Shown here: positions 11,871 through 22,825 of the stretch, piece by piece
Layout: each line of letters begins with the position of its first letter
How positions within the stretch are numbered: position 1 is the first letter of the stretch
Assembly: GCA_948474755.1 (NCBI GenBank)
Contig: CAOLHI010000249.1
Span: 372,001-436,000, forward strand
Direction: 5' to 3'
Length of the DNA stretch: 64,000 nt
Source of the DNA: Ctenosaura bakeri
Lineage: Eukaryota; Chordata; Lepidosauria; Squamata; Iguanidae
The notes under the pieces: generated by a model
Told to the model about the DNA's origin: nothing
The model's database searches: none
The model's input: the letters and a program-made list of their open reading frames with translations, nothing else
Program-made: the position numbers and the translations under genes

Positions 11871-12079
11871 GCAACCTACTACGTTACCATTTCTTTAATA
11901 TTCTTTCACATGAGTAAAATAAGAAGGGACTCTAGCTTAATTTCACATGAAGCATGATAAATTTCAATAGTCTATATATGCAGTGTTGAGCAATCAAGTG
12001 TAGTCAATGCTTATGTGAACAGGCCTATATGATTTATATCATTTGTATCTTTATTTTTTCCCCTAAGTTAAAGAAACTA

Positions 12080-12281
12080 TGGATCTCTCTGCACTACACT
12101 GTTATAGCACTATTATTCCACTTTCAACATCCAATGGAATTCCAGGGTTTGCAGTTTAGGGAGGGGCATTTAGAATTCTAAGCCTGAGAGCTCTTTGCCC
12201 TCAGTAAACTACAAAGCTCAGAATTCTACAGGATGCTGAAACTGGAATAAAAGCACTGTAATAATGTAGCATGGAAAAGCC
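12080..12281. mobile_element. Harbinger-like hairpin MITE, diverged
   Basis: Same family as 8644: TTATTCCACTTTCAACATCC at left and the complementary ACAGGATGCTGAAACTGGAATAA-type arm at right. A longer, less paired centre contains 'cagtttagggaggggc' and 'gagctctttgccctcag'. CTA occurs near both ends (12077-12079 and 12282-12284). The terminal bases are degraded, so the edges are approximate. Confidence 0.65.
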
Positions 12282-13447
12282 CTATGTCTTTCCAGATTTT
12301 TAGGATCAGGAAAACAGTGCAGTCACTTGAAGCATTTCTTGTTCCAGTAGCACCTTGCTGTTACTTTGACCCCCCCACTTGAAAAAAGGAAGAGTTTTTA
12401 AACATTGCAGGAGATCAGATTACTTATATCCCAGTCTCCCCACTTCCCCCCATATCTCTCCCCTGCCATTAGTTCTTTAGTGTGTAAAGGGATCATGCTT
12501 TTCTACACATTCAGCCTTCACCTGGGAGAAGTAGCAAGAATACAGGGCTTCTTACTGTTCTTTTAATCTTTGTTCATCAGGTTGTATATAAGGACTGCTC
12601 CAGATTTTTGCTTCTAAAGCAGGTGGGCGCTCCCTTCTCTGGGGTTATGGAAATGACATGTAGCCTTTTTATGACAGTGCAGGACTCAAAGACAGTCAGT
12701 TCCTACCATGATGTTATTGAAGAAAAGAGACGGAGAGGGAAGTGCAGAAATGAAAGACAGAGTTGTTGAAGGAAAGTGTTGGAAACTCAGAGACACTTTA
12801 ATCTAGCAAGGAAATAACAAGATCTGGGGACTGTAACTGAAGTGGGTGTTGGAACTGAATTCTCATGGAAAAAGACAGAGCCAACTTTTTGAGTATCAAG
12901 CAGTGAATGAGACATCTGGTGAGGGAGTTTATTGGACTCTGGCATGGGGAGCCAATTCAATGAAGAACTAATTAAAGATCAATGATGTGAATTTCTACTT
13001 TTATGCAGAAATTGGGGAAAATATATGGTGAATACGGTGAAGGGATAATCTCATTCTTCTATTGTTCTTTATATATGGTAGGTTCTCTGTTTTGTTGTTA
13101 TTACATACCTTCAAGCTTCACTTTATGCCAACCTACAAATGAGAGACTTCCAGGAAACTCTGTTAACAGTTCACCTCAGATCTTGCAATCTCAGGGACTT
13201 GCACATGTGGCATCCCTTGACTAAGTCAATCCACTTGTAATGAGGTAAACATTTTTCCTTACTGCCTTCAACGCTGCTGAATGCTGTTATCTTTTCCAAT
13301 GAGTCATGTTATCTCATGATATGTCATGATATGTCAAAAGTACCTTAGCCTTAGTCATTTTGGCTTCTAGTGAGAGTTCAGGCTTGATTTACTTTCAGAT
13401 GGATTCGTCTCTTTTTGCATTTCCTGGTATCTGTAGAACTCTCCTCC
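12282..13447. other. Unassigned noncoding DNA
   Basis: No gene or element recognised. Short open frames only (73 codons at 13003). Confidence 0.6.
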
Positions 13448-14490
13448 AGCACCACAGTTTTTTAAAGTTTTTTTAATTAAACACAAATCTTTTAAATACA
13501 GTAAAATCACACAAAAACACAAGGTAAAAACATAACACAGCATATTACAAACTAACAAACTACAATACTAGTTATTAAAGTAAACAATAAAAACTATACT
13601 AAAATAGAGAAAGAAAAGAAGAAAAGACAGAAAGAAAGTGAAGATAAAGAAAATAGGTAACTTCTCACTTCTTGATACATGATAAAGAAAGGTTATCAAA
13701 AGGAAAAAAACTTCAATTTTATCCTTTTTGATTTCTTATATTGTAGCTAAATATAATTATAACAATCTTAAATTATTTTCTCTTCCTTTTATTTATATAC
13801 GACTTCTAATTACTTGCAAATTAATCATAATTAAAAATAAAAAAATCTTTTACTACCCTGGTAATAAACTTGGCTTTGTTGATCAATCCTAGCACTGTGA
13901 GTCTACCACCTATATCTTTTACAAATTTAACAACCCTTGTCCATGGTTTATGAAAATCTTCTAATGACTCTTATCAGAGTCAGTTTGTCCATCTCTGCTG
14001 TGTGCAATAGCTTCAATAGCCAATCTTCTTGAGATGGCATGTCTAAGTCCTTCCATCTCTGAGAATACAGCAGTCTTGCTGCTGTGGTCTTATACTACAA
14101 AACTTCTATGAAGTCTTTATTTGATCCGGTCATCTATTAGTTCCAACAAAAACAGTTTTGGTTTAAGATGAATATTAATCTTAAGAATTTTTTTGATCAT
14201 GCAATGTATAGTCTTCCAATATTACCTGCAAATCTACTACTTATGGAAAAAAGTCCCCTCTACATGATTATATTTCCAACATTTCATAGAGAAACATTTA
14301 TATATTTTAGAAAAATTTTCAGAAGTCAAACACCATCTATATATCATTTTATAATTTTTCCCCCTTTAAATCATAACAATGTAAATTCCAAATCTTTTTT
14401 CCACATCTTTTTCCATTGAGACAATTGAATTGGGTGACCCACATTTTGAGCCCATCTAATCATACAATTCTAGCACAACATTTCAAGTGA
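13448..14490 (-). mobile_element. Degraded L1-type LINE 3' end (ORF2 C-terminus and 3' UTR)
   Basis: Translated on the minus strand, 14090 to 13945 gives an unbroken stretch containing AARLLYSQRWKDLDMPSQ followed by EDWLLKLLHTAEMDKLTLIR. Just upstream, after a frameshift, is KPKLFLLELIDDRIK and then a stop. Both match the C-terminal end of vertebrate L1 ORF2. Further upstream (14480-14170), WVTQFN...KDLKF-type peptides appear in broken frames. Downstream (13900-13448) is an A/T-rich 3' UTR ending in T runs on the plus strand. The element is 5'-truncated, with stops and frameshifts throughout. Confidence 0.75.
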
Positions 14491-14789
14491 TTTCTTTTTC
14501 CCTGTCAGCTTTCTTCACTGGTCAGCTTTTATATCCATACATAAATATTAGAAATACTGAGGCATGAACTATTCTGACTTGGATATTCAGCTATATATCT
14601 TAATACTTGAGAATCTTATCTAGTTTCTTCAGTAGACTGTCTCTCCTGGGTTTATTCAAGATCTTAAGTCTAAATCCAATTGCTAGTTCCAATTAGATTA
14701 GATCTATTCAATCAGTTGTTTGCATAGTAAGCCCACTCTTAGGTAATTCTATTGGTTTGATGGGTCTACTCTACATGAGATTAGCAATT

Positions 14790-14903
14790 GGATTTAGGCC
14801 TTTAGGCTCTTGGGCCTCAGTAAACTACAAACCCCAGAATTCCATAGGATGTTGAAAGTGGAATAATAGTGCACTACACTGTAAGTGTAGTGCGGGAATG
14901 GCC
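14790..14903. mobile_element. Partial Harbinger-like hairpin MITE (one arm)
   Basis: The right arm only: 'cagtaaactacaaacccc', AGAATTCCATAGGATGTTGA, AAGTGGAATAATAGTGC and the end GTGCGGGAATGGCC (to 14903). The left arm is missing or replaced. Confidence 0.65.
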
Positions 14904-16365
14904 AAAGTCATCTGTTAAATCTTGATTGGTCAGACTGCTATTGAAAACATGAAAGAGAACCAGAGGGGGAAAAAGGGGTAATATTTGCAGATACCTCCAA
15001 GAATTTGTTTGGCTGTGTGTGTGTGTGTTTTGCTTTTCAACAATCCTCTTCTGACTGCAGTTCTGAAATTCAGAATGAAGTATTCATTTTGGCTAAAGGC
15101 ACATCTTTTCCTTTTCCTTCTGAACAATATTAGTCATGATGGCCCTTTTAGAGGTCATTTACAACTCCTCTGAGGACATTAGTGCATTGTCCATCTCTTC
15201 TCTAAAGTGTATTACATGGTGCCACATAACTGAACTAGGTTAATGTATATACTTGGTTTGTTCCTTTTACTGTCAGCAGGTGGAGCTTTTGTGTTATCTC
15301 TACTGCCTAATGCAATGGATTTAAAGAAGTTACTGATCTGGTGATGTGGGCAGTGAAGACAGCATAAAGGTTTGATAAACCTGCTGTTACTGCATTCTGT
15401 TAAGGTAGCACCTTCTTGTACAGATCACAGTATATCTCAGTAGCATGGCACAAGAATGGATAAGGGTAGGGGTGGGTAGCAAGAGAGGCACTTGCGTTGG
15501 ACCCAGAAGTCCAGCTGAATGTGCTCTGGAGTGCTAGCTCATTACCATGAAAAACAAAATACAAGACAAAACAAATGAGCTAACTTGTAGATTGTTCTTG
15601 AGTCATACTTATTTTCTTGTATTTGTAAATAGGTATCCGGATCTTGTAAGAAGCAGTGTTAGAAGAGAACAAGTTGTAACTCAAGCAACATGCTGGATGG
15701 TGTTATGCTAATCCAGGCTGGTCTCTAGGCAAGTCCTAGGAGAGTGGGATTAAGAGGGGCAAAATCCCTGGGGCCCACACCTTTGGTGAATCTAGGCATT
15801 TGAGAACCTGGACAGTGAAAAAAAATGCAAAGAGTATATTAAAAACAAATTTCGGTACAACAGCAAAACAGAGAGTGACTATAATGTTTGTTCTTAAATA
15901 TGGAGAGGGACCTCCAATCATGCTTCTTGTTCTGAGCTCAGTGCTAGCTCTCAGTGGCCCTGCCTCTTGGATGGAGAAGGTGGAAGAAGTGCTCATGGAG
16001 GAAACCCTTAAGTTGTCCATTTCCTGGCTTTTGGTCCTTCAAGCTTTTGAGCTTCATCTCCCCAAAGCCTCAGCCAGCACAGTCAGTGATTGGGGAGTTT
16101 GGGTGATGGAGTCCAAAATATCTGGAGGACCAAAGGTCAACACTGTAGTTGAACAGATAGACAGAAGTGTGTCTGTGTTGTGTGATGTACAAAGAACTAC
16201 CAATTGCATTGTCCCTTCGCTTCTGTGGTTATCAGCAGGAGGAGGCAGTAGGATTGATAGCTAATAGGTAGTGGAATGGAGATGTAATCACAGGCACTGG
16301 CCATGGTTCCAGTGTTTCTTTTCACTAGCAGAAGGCTAGCAATCATGCAGGCCTCCATGTGTTCT
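14904..16365. other. Unassigned noncoding DNA
   Basis: Contains an open frame of 154 codons (15800-16264, plus), with no domain, signal peptide or splice context that I recognise. A GT run lies at 15016-15029. The phrase 'agtccaaaatatctggaggaccaaag' near 16110 is half of the dispersed repeat described at 16366. Confidence 0.5.
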
Positions 16366-16450
16366 GCCACTACAGCTCCCAGGACTCCTTCTTATTGGCT
16401 ATGCTGGCTGGGGCTACTGGAATTTGCATTCCAACAACATCTAGAGTGCT
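16366..16450. repeat. Dispersed 'tggctatgctggctggggct' repeat
   Basis: It reads CTACAGCTCCCAGGACTCC, then TTGGCTATGCTGGCTGGGGC, then GGAATTTGCATTCCAACAAC. This is the familiar squamate repeat whose two halves are inverted ('actacaactcccatc' and 'gatgggagttgtagtcc'). Related pieces lie at 20463-20570 and about 60995-61062. Confidence 0.5.
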
Positions 16451-19058
16451 CCAAGATGCCAACTCTTGCTGTAGCAGGAGTGTTCCCAGATCAGAACTCC
16501 ACTCACAGGAAATTCTCCTTAAAAGTGACTTTTGAAGACTCTCTCTTTACCCCTGTAGTCCCTCAAAAATCTGTCGTGGAAGTTAGGGGCCCTTTGTTAC
16601 AATGTGTGGTGGTGGTGATGGGAGCTGTCGGGGCAAGAAGAAACAAACAAAGGTTTCTCCTCTAATGCCAGTGGGATCTTCTGATGAATTACAAGTAGGA
16701 TGACTTACTTACACATCACTAAAAAAGAAGGAACATGCATGACCAACAAAGGGAACAGGCCACATATTTGCATAAAATGTGCACTTGCTAATTGATATGT
16801 ACAACGACGGGGTTGAAGGCTGGGGACCTGTGCCTCACACTGACTTACCAAGGAGACATTGGTACTAGCAGAGACCTCAAATATGAGCATTGCCTCCAAC
16901 TCTAACTGCAGCACTTGACTTCTGAGTAGCTGGCAGACATAAGAAGGGTTATGGCTAAGGAGGCAAGGGAGAGAGGATGAGCAGAAGACCAAGGAAAAAG
17001 GGATAGAGATCCTGAAAATGGGGATCAGGAGGGCAAGAACATGGTGCACCAGGCAGGAGCAAGCAGGTGGAGGAATATAGAGTGCTGTGAAACCAGCTGG
17101 AGAGGATGCATTTGGGTGGGAGGCAGCTCTATCCTGAGTTTCAAGCCTGAACAGAGTGGTAGTGGCCCCCTTGAGGAAAGCTAAAGCTCACCATTCCTGG
17201 GGTAAAAGGGAGGCAGAAAAGTCAATGAGAGAACCCTTAACCCAAGTGCTATGTTACTGATGCAACACACCTGCTCGATTAGAAGCTGCGAAATGCAACC
17301 CCACCCAGGGAGATCCAGCCTGGTGGTTTCCTTCCTCTGCCTTGGTGATCAGCCCAAGAAGCAGGGATGGTGGTGGTGGAAGAAAGACTGTGAAAAGCAA
17401 AAGTGGGAAGCGCTGGAGAAACAAGGCAGCTTGAATGAAGTAATTTAGAGTTCCAGCTATTTGATTACTTACCTGTGTTTGGGGAGAGCAAAGTGGGCTT
17501 GTGCTGTTAACATACCTAGTTGCAATTCAGGCAGGAAGGTAAGCAACAGTGGTGTACTTGCCTACCTGTCATGGAAACTTTGGGAGTAGCAGTAGGAAAC
17601 GCTGGGGTGGTCTGCCTGCCTGCCTGCCACAATGTTCATAAATGTCAATTTTGGAAGATTTTTTTGGAAACTGAAATTCTCATAATTGATTTCTGTCTCA
17701 CAGTACTGTTGAACCAGCAAAGCAGGAAATTAGTTCCGAAGATACTCAAATCATCAGAAGCCAAATTAACCCCAACCCCATAGTTAAGGCAATGCCCCAT
17801 TATCATAGGTTACAGAAGGTCTGGGTGGTGATTTCCATTTATGGAACTGTTTTCTTTGGGACTTGGTGATTTGTCTCTCTCTCATCCATAGCCCTGCCAT
17901 CTTCTGCTGGATCTTCTTTCATTTGTTCGCTCTCTCTCTGTCTCTTCCTCTTCTCCCTTGCCTTCTCTTTTTGATGACATGCCCTGCCAAGCACAGCTCT
18001 CTTCTTCCCCTGCTCTCTTCCCTGTTTCTTGTGACTCCAATTGCTTTCAGTTTTTCCCTACTTTGCTCTCATGCTCTTTTTTCTTATCTTTTCCCCTTCC
18101 TGGAACATCTTCAGGTCTTTTGATGGGCCAGCCATCCCTGGGTAGCCACGCTTTTCCCTCTTCATTTGGCCACCATTGTTCCTTTCTGACTGGACAGCCA
18201 GTACATAGTGCTCTCTGTGCTGCCATCAAAAGGCAACACTAATGTTCATGGCCATCCCAGTCAGAATCTATTGCAGCTGGGCTGGATGGAGACGTAGCAG
18301 TGAAGTACATCATAGCTTAGATTATCCTTCAAAGAAAAAGGTAAATGGTACAAAGGCCCATCCTAATTGCAAGCCCTTAATGGAAGAGACCTCAGGATTG
18401 GAGGCACTGAAAACTCAAGGAGAGAGGGGACCTATGCTTCCGATGTGAATTCAGGGCTCAGAAGGCATGTGAGAAATAGGTTAGCTGCCTCCTCTGCAGA
18501 CTGCATAGAAGGATTTGGTATCAAATCCCAGGCAGAAGGAACAGTGTGTAAAAGGCTGTTACCACTTTTGTATAATTAAGATATGTACCTGCCAGGTTGT
18601 CATGCCTGACTATAAATACAAACCAGGCCACCTAAAAATATACAGAATGCAAACGGAAAGATCTAAAGAAACTACAAAAACATCCATCAACCTTATAGGT
18701 TTTGTAAAAGACAGAAGAGGATTTTGGTAAAGTAGTGACTCCTATCCTAAGATATCCTTTTATAAAATTTGTGTAGGCCTACAATGTGATTGGTTTGATG
18801 TTTTCTGGTGTGGAATGCTGAGCACAAAGCATTTGGCATAGTAGGATGTCCTTCAGAGACATGTGCTGGACCAGTACTGAGGGACAGAGGGGCTACTAAT
18901 GTCATACTCACCCGCTCCTGCTTTAGGTTCTAGATTTCTTCAAGGAAAAGAGGGACTTCGCAGGGACAAAGCTTTTTCAATGAGATAGTCTGTCCTAAAT
19001 AACAAACTTCAGTTTTCTAAGAGAAGGCTGGAAGTGTCATGCCTTTAACTCACACAGT
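16451..19058. other. Unassigned noncoding DNA
   Basis: No gene recognised. Open frames up to 120 codons (16303-16665) continue through the repeat at 16366 and have no support. A pyrimidine-rich stretch (17870-18120) produces Leu/Ser/Phe-rich frames. Confidence 0.55.
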
Positions 19059-19218
19059 GGCAGCTGGTGGCATCTATGTTGCCAATGAACTTTAAAGGAG
19101 CTATCCTATGTGCTGATTCCCCCCCCCGCCAATAGGTGCAATTCCTTCATAACTCCTTTAAAGTTCAGTCTAAAACCTGCAGTGGATTCACTGTTCCACT
19201 GGCATAGGAGCTACACAG
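19059..19218. repeat. Palindromic dispersed repeat (AAAGTTCA family), copy 2
   Basis: The left arm is GTGGCAGCTGGTGGCATC...AACTTTAAAGGAGCT. The right arm is its inverse, CTCCTTTAAAGTTCAGTCTAAAACC, then GTGGATTCACTGTTCCACTGGC and ending CAGCTGTCACTGA. The centre holds a C-run. Arms pair over most of their length. The superfamily is not determined. Confidence 0.65.
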
Positions 19219-19846
19219 CTGTCACTGAATATATATGTAACTGGAAAAAATGTTTTCAGTAGGGGGCGCTTGATGAAGTGGCTAAGACGTTGAGAGTGGC
19301 AGCCTGTCCTATTTTAAAGAGATAGCACTCTGTTAGAAGATAGCCTCTCTCTAAAGGTCTTTCCTGTCCAAGTCTAGTCTAAAGAAAAAGAAAAACATAA
19401 TCAGAAGGACGGAGCATTGAACCTTCTCAACAACACAAAATGCATAGACAGCAGTCTGAGAAGACGTGTAAGTCCTCTGGTCACAGTCTTGCCCATTGTG
19501 CTGAGATGTATTGAATTGGTAATTAAATTATAGTAATTACTTCCAAATGTGTACCTATATGTATGAACCAGCACAATTATGTTTCATGCAAATTAACACT
19601 CCTTTTTATATCCCCTATCCACTTTTTGAAACACAAGTGGCTGTCATACCATTCATTGTCATGGTCAATGTTCATTGCCATTTCACCTGGAACAGCTAAG
19701 CATGGAGGCTCAGTCAGAATATTAGACAGTAAGGCAGTATTTTTTTTTTTTAAAAAAATATTTTCTTGAAGGAGGAAAACACCCCATCCATTTTAATAGC
19801 ATGTAACACAATATCACAGATGGCAGCAATGGGAGTTGTGCAGCCC
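19219..19846. other. Unassigned noncoding DNA
   Basis: Nothing recognised apart from a T-run followed by an A-run at about 19738-19757. Confidence 0.55.
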
Positions 19847-20462
19847 TCCATAGAATCATAGAGCTGGAAGAGACTACAAGGACTATTGAATTCAACCTCC
19901 TGTCATGAAATACACCATCAAAACATTCTTGATAGATGGCCATCCAGTCCATTTAAAAACATCCAAAGAAGGAGACTCCACCACATTCCAAGGCAGTGTA
20001 TTCCACTGTCAAATGGCTCTTAACATCAGGAACTTCTTAATACTTAGATGGAATCTCTTTTCCTGAAGTTTGAAGCCATTGTTCTTTGTTCTAGTCTCCG
20101 GAGCAGTTGAAAACAGGCTTGCTCCCTCCTACATATGACATCCCTTCAAATACTTAAACATAGCTATATGTTGCCTCTTAACCTTCTCTTTTCCAAGCTA
20201 AACATACCCAGCTCCCTAAGGCACTCCTCATAGGGCATGGTTTCCAGGTCTTCTGCCATTTTGATCACCTTCCTCTGGACATGGTCCAGTTTGTCAATAT
20301 CCTTCCTGAACTGTGGTGCCCAGAACTGGACACAGTATTCCAGGTGGGGTCTAACCAAAGCAGAATGGAGTGGTTACTATCACTTCTCTTGACCTAGACA
20401 CTATACTTCTACTGAAGCAGCCCAGAATTGCATTCGCTTTTTTAGCAGCTGCATCACACTGC
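19847..20462 (-). mobile_element. CR1/L3-type LINE 3' end, 5'-truncated
   Basis: The minus-strand element ends at 19847 with the CR1-type terminus (plus strand TAGAATCATAGAGCTGGAAG). Translation from 20440 to 20160 gives the C-terminal end of CR1 ORF2: [19 protein letters not shown], then [18 protein letters not shown], then [17 protein letters not shown], with an internal stop shortly after. The coding region passes into a roughly 300-bp 3' region. A CR1 element normally exceeds 4 kb, so only the last 0.6 kb is present, typical 5' truncation during target-primed reverse transcription. It is non-functional. Confidence 0.85.
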
Positions 20463-20570
20463 TGACTCCAGATATTCTTGGATTGCAGCTCACAGCTATG
20501 TTGGCTATGGCTGCTGGATGTTGTAGTCTAGCAATGTCTAGAGGGCACACTTTTCCCACCCTGGTCATAG
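20463..20570. repeat. Dispersed 'ttggctatggctgctgg' repeat
   Basis: It reads GATTGCAGCTCACAGC, TGTTGGCTATGGCTGCTGG, then GTTGTAGTCTAGCAATGTC, then 'tagagggcacacttttccc'. Same family as 16366. It abuts the truncated 5' edge of the CR1 copy. Confidence 0.5.
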
Positions 20571-21840
20571 AGGAATCCTTGATATAATAGATTGAGAATA
20601 TGTAGTTTGCATTTGGTGTTTACTGTAACAGATGAAGGACTTTTTATTTTTGCTTCTGTTATATTATCTTCCTGCAACTTTCTGTAATGGAAAATTTGTA
20701 AGGGAGACCTGTCTGGAAACTGTCCAGGGTAGTGCACAGCATGATCAAGTTAATGATGGCAAGAATAGTATGACCTTAAGTAAAAGAACAAAACTCACTT
20801 GGCATTTACCTCAGCTCTGGATAAGCTTTTTCAGAGAAAATGAAAAGAGGGAACAGCAGGTGAAGATACTTGAGCAAGGTGAAAAGCTTTGGGAAGAAGG
20901 TAAAGCATGCTTGGGGCCAGATGAAGAAATTATTAAACCCTAAACTATGTCATATTTAAGAGGCTTCAGAAGATTGGTCCTAAAGGTGTATTTTCTTAAC
21001 AGGATGCTTTTTTAAAAAATAGTTTGTATTTAAAGGTCAGTTATAATCCTTAGTTTGTGCATGAATCCAACACTGAGTTTGCTCAGTCTGTGATCCTTGA
21101 TATGAATATAGTGTGTTGTCCTCTCTTGCGTCTGCATCGAGGGACGACATGCAAACATTATTTTAAAAATGAATTTACTCACATGCAGAAAATAAAATAA
21201 AAATAAAATCCCAGTCAAGTCCGGAGGGCTGCCACCTGGAAGATGACATTAACTATCCAAATATTCGCCAGGCAGTAATGAGCTGGAAGTAAATATTTCT
21301 GCTATTTCTGGTGCTTTCCCTTCCAGAACTTTGCTTGGTTCAACAGTTTGAGTTGAGTTTTTCATATTGTGTAAACACCCTTATTTGCTTCTGTTGGGCC
21401 ATTTGTCATGGATGCATTGGGCAGTTAAGTCACTAAACAATGGTAATGCTTTGATTTTCATTATAGTGATTTTTTTCCAAAAAAGAAAGGCAGCAATTAT
21501 TTATAACATTTACGGGAGAAATTCTATGTTCCCCAGGAAGGAGTCTGAGGGGTCATAGAATATTTTGGAATGGCCTCTCCACAAGAAAAGAGCAGCCCAA
21601 GTCACCTCTCGTGCATTGCTGTTTGAGGTAGACACTACGCTGTGCTCTATCAGAGGACTGGCCATACCAGTGAGGGATATCTATAGGTACAAACCTCTTT
21701 GGTGCTGTAGCAGCAAACTCTGCCCCCACTGTTGATTGATGGAGGACAGAACAGAGTAACCCCGGGCCATGTTGGAGGAAGTTTGGGTTTGCAGGATCCC
21801 ACTTTACCAGCACATCTCTAAACAAGTTCTAAAACTATTG
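20571..21840. other. Unassigned noncoding DNA
   Basis: Contains a 103-codon plus-strand frame (20632-20943) rich in Lys and Glu, beginning with a hydrophobic run (FLFLLLLYYL). It has no recognised domain, and I see no supporting splice or promoter signal. Confidence 0.5.
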
Positions 21841-21913
21841 TGTGTGTGTGTGCATGTGCACCTTCAAGTCAGCTAATGACTTATGGTAACCCCATGAATT
21901 TCATAGGGTTTTG
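21841..21913 (-). mobile_element. SINE/BovB-type tail fragment
   Basis: After a GT run (21839-21853) the plus strand reads CACCTTCAAGTCAGCTAATG, then ACTTATGGTAACCCCATGAA and 'tttcatagggtttt'. This is the antisense of the BovB/Sauria/5S-SINE tail. It is cut off at the left edge of the LTR at 21914, and I do not see it resume on the other side. Confidence 0.65.
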
Positions 21914-22825
21914 TGTTACTGCAGGTTAGGCCTCCTTGGAGATAGCATAAAGATATCATTTTGATATCAATAATTTGGCTCTATTCCACCACCCCTCTCC
22001 ACATGTTTGAGAGGCCCCCACATAAGCACAGAACTAGGCTCGGCCATCAAATGCTGCAATATCCCAAAATAATACAGGCAGGTCAGAAATAGCCAGATCA
22101 CCGCTTTAGGAGACCTCTCTGCAAAGACCCTCATTATGTATGCACACTGTTTACAAAGAACTCCCTGCCCCGAGCAGGCAACTTGGCAAGCTGAATACTC
22201 AACTGCCAAGCACTGAGTATTTGCATACTGTCTACCTCTTTGTTGATTCGGACTTAACTCAATCATGCTAAATTTTTGACCTTTCCAAAGCTTTGTCTCG
22301 TGCCCAAAACTCATTTTTTTTCCCCAAGTACGGAATAGCCTGCAGTTACATTTCTCCCTATTAAAACCCCTGATTCTGAGACCTTCCTTGGATTGCTCCC
22401 GAGTTCCAGACCACCTTGCTGCCGCTTTGCTTGGCGAGCTTCCCCTCAGCTACATGTGCTGATCCACATCGAACCCCAGCATCGCTCTCTATTCTTCCAG
22501 GCTTCAGGACAGGTTTTGTATCACCCAATTCAACAATCCCTCTGAAAAATCCCTCTATACCACTCCAACCTTTACTTTCCTTAGTTACTTGTGTGATTGT
22601 GTGTGTTGCATACACTGTGTGCCTGTATTTAATAAAATCTCAATTATTCTTAAACTCCGGTTTGCTTCTTGGCTTGGCCTGACCCCGTAGACATTGGGTA
22701 AAAAATTCCGCTGCGTTGCCCTGCCTCTTGCATTGCTAACTTGTGCTCTAGCTAATTTCCCCAAACTTAGTTAATTGAGAGTGTATATAGGTGCCCTCCC
22801 GGGACCCCCAGTAAACAGGGTAACA
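21914..22825 (+). mobile_element. Endogenous retrovirus solo LTR
   Basis: A 912-bp segment begins TGTTAC and ends GTAACA (6-bp perfect terminal inverted repeat with the canonical TG...CA). It is flanked by TTTG at 21910-21913 and 22826-22829, a 4-bp target duplication such as gammaretrovirus-like elements make. Inside, in order, are a TATA-like TATTAAAA at 22359, a C-rich transcribed part, and a polyadenylation signal AATAAA at 22631 followed by a GT/CT-rich stretch. That gives a U3-R-U5 layout for plus-strand transcription. No primer-binding site or internal coding follows, so it is a recombined solo LTR. Class I assignment is inferred from the 4-bp duplication only. Confidence 0.75.

Noticed and set aside
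15800..16264. 154-codon frame, plus strand
   Set aside because: No domain or splice support; it runs into a dispersed-repeat phrase near its end.
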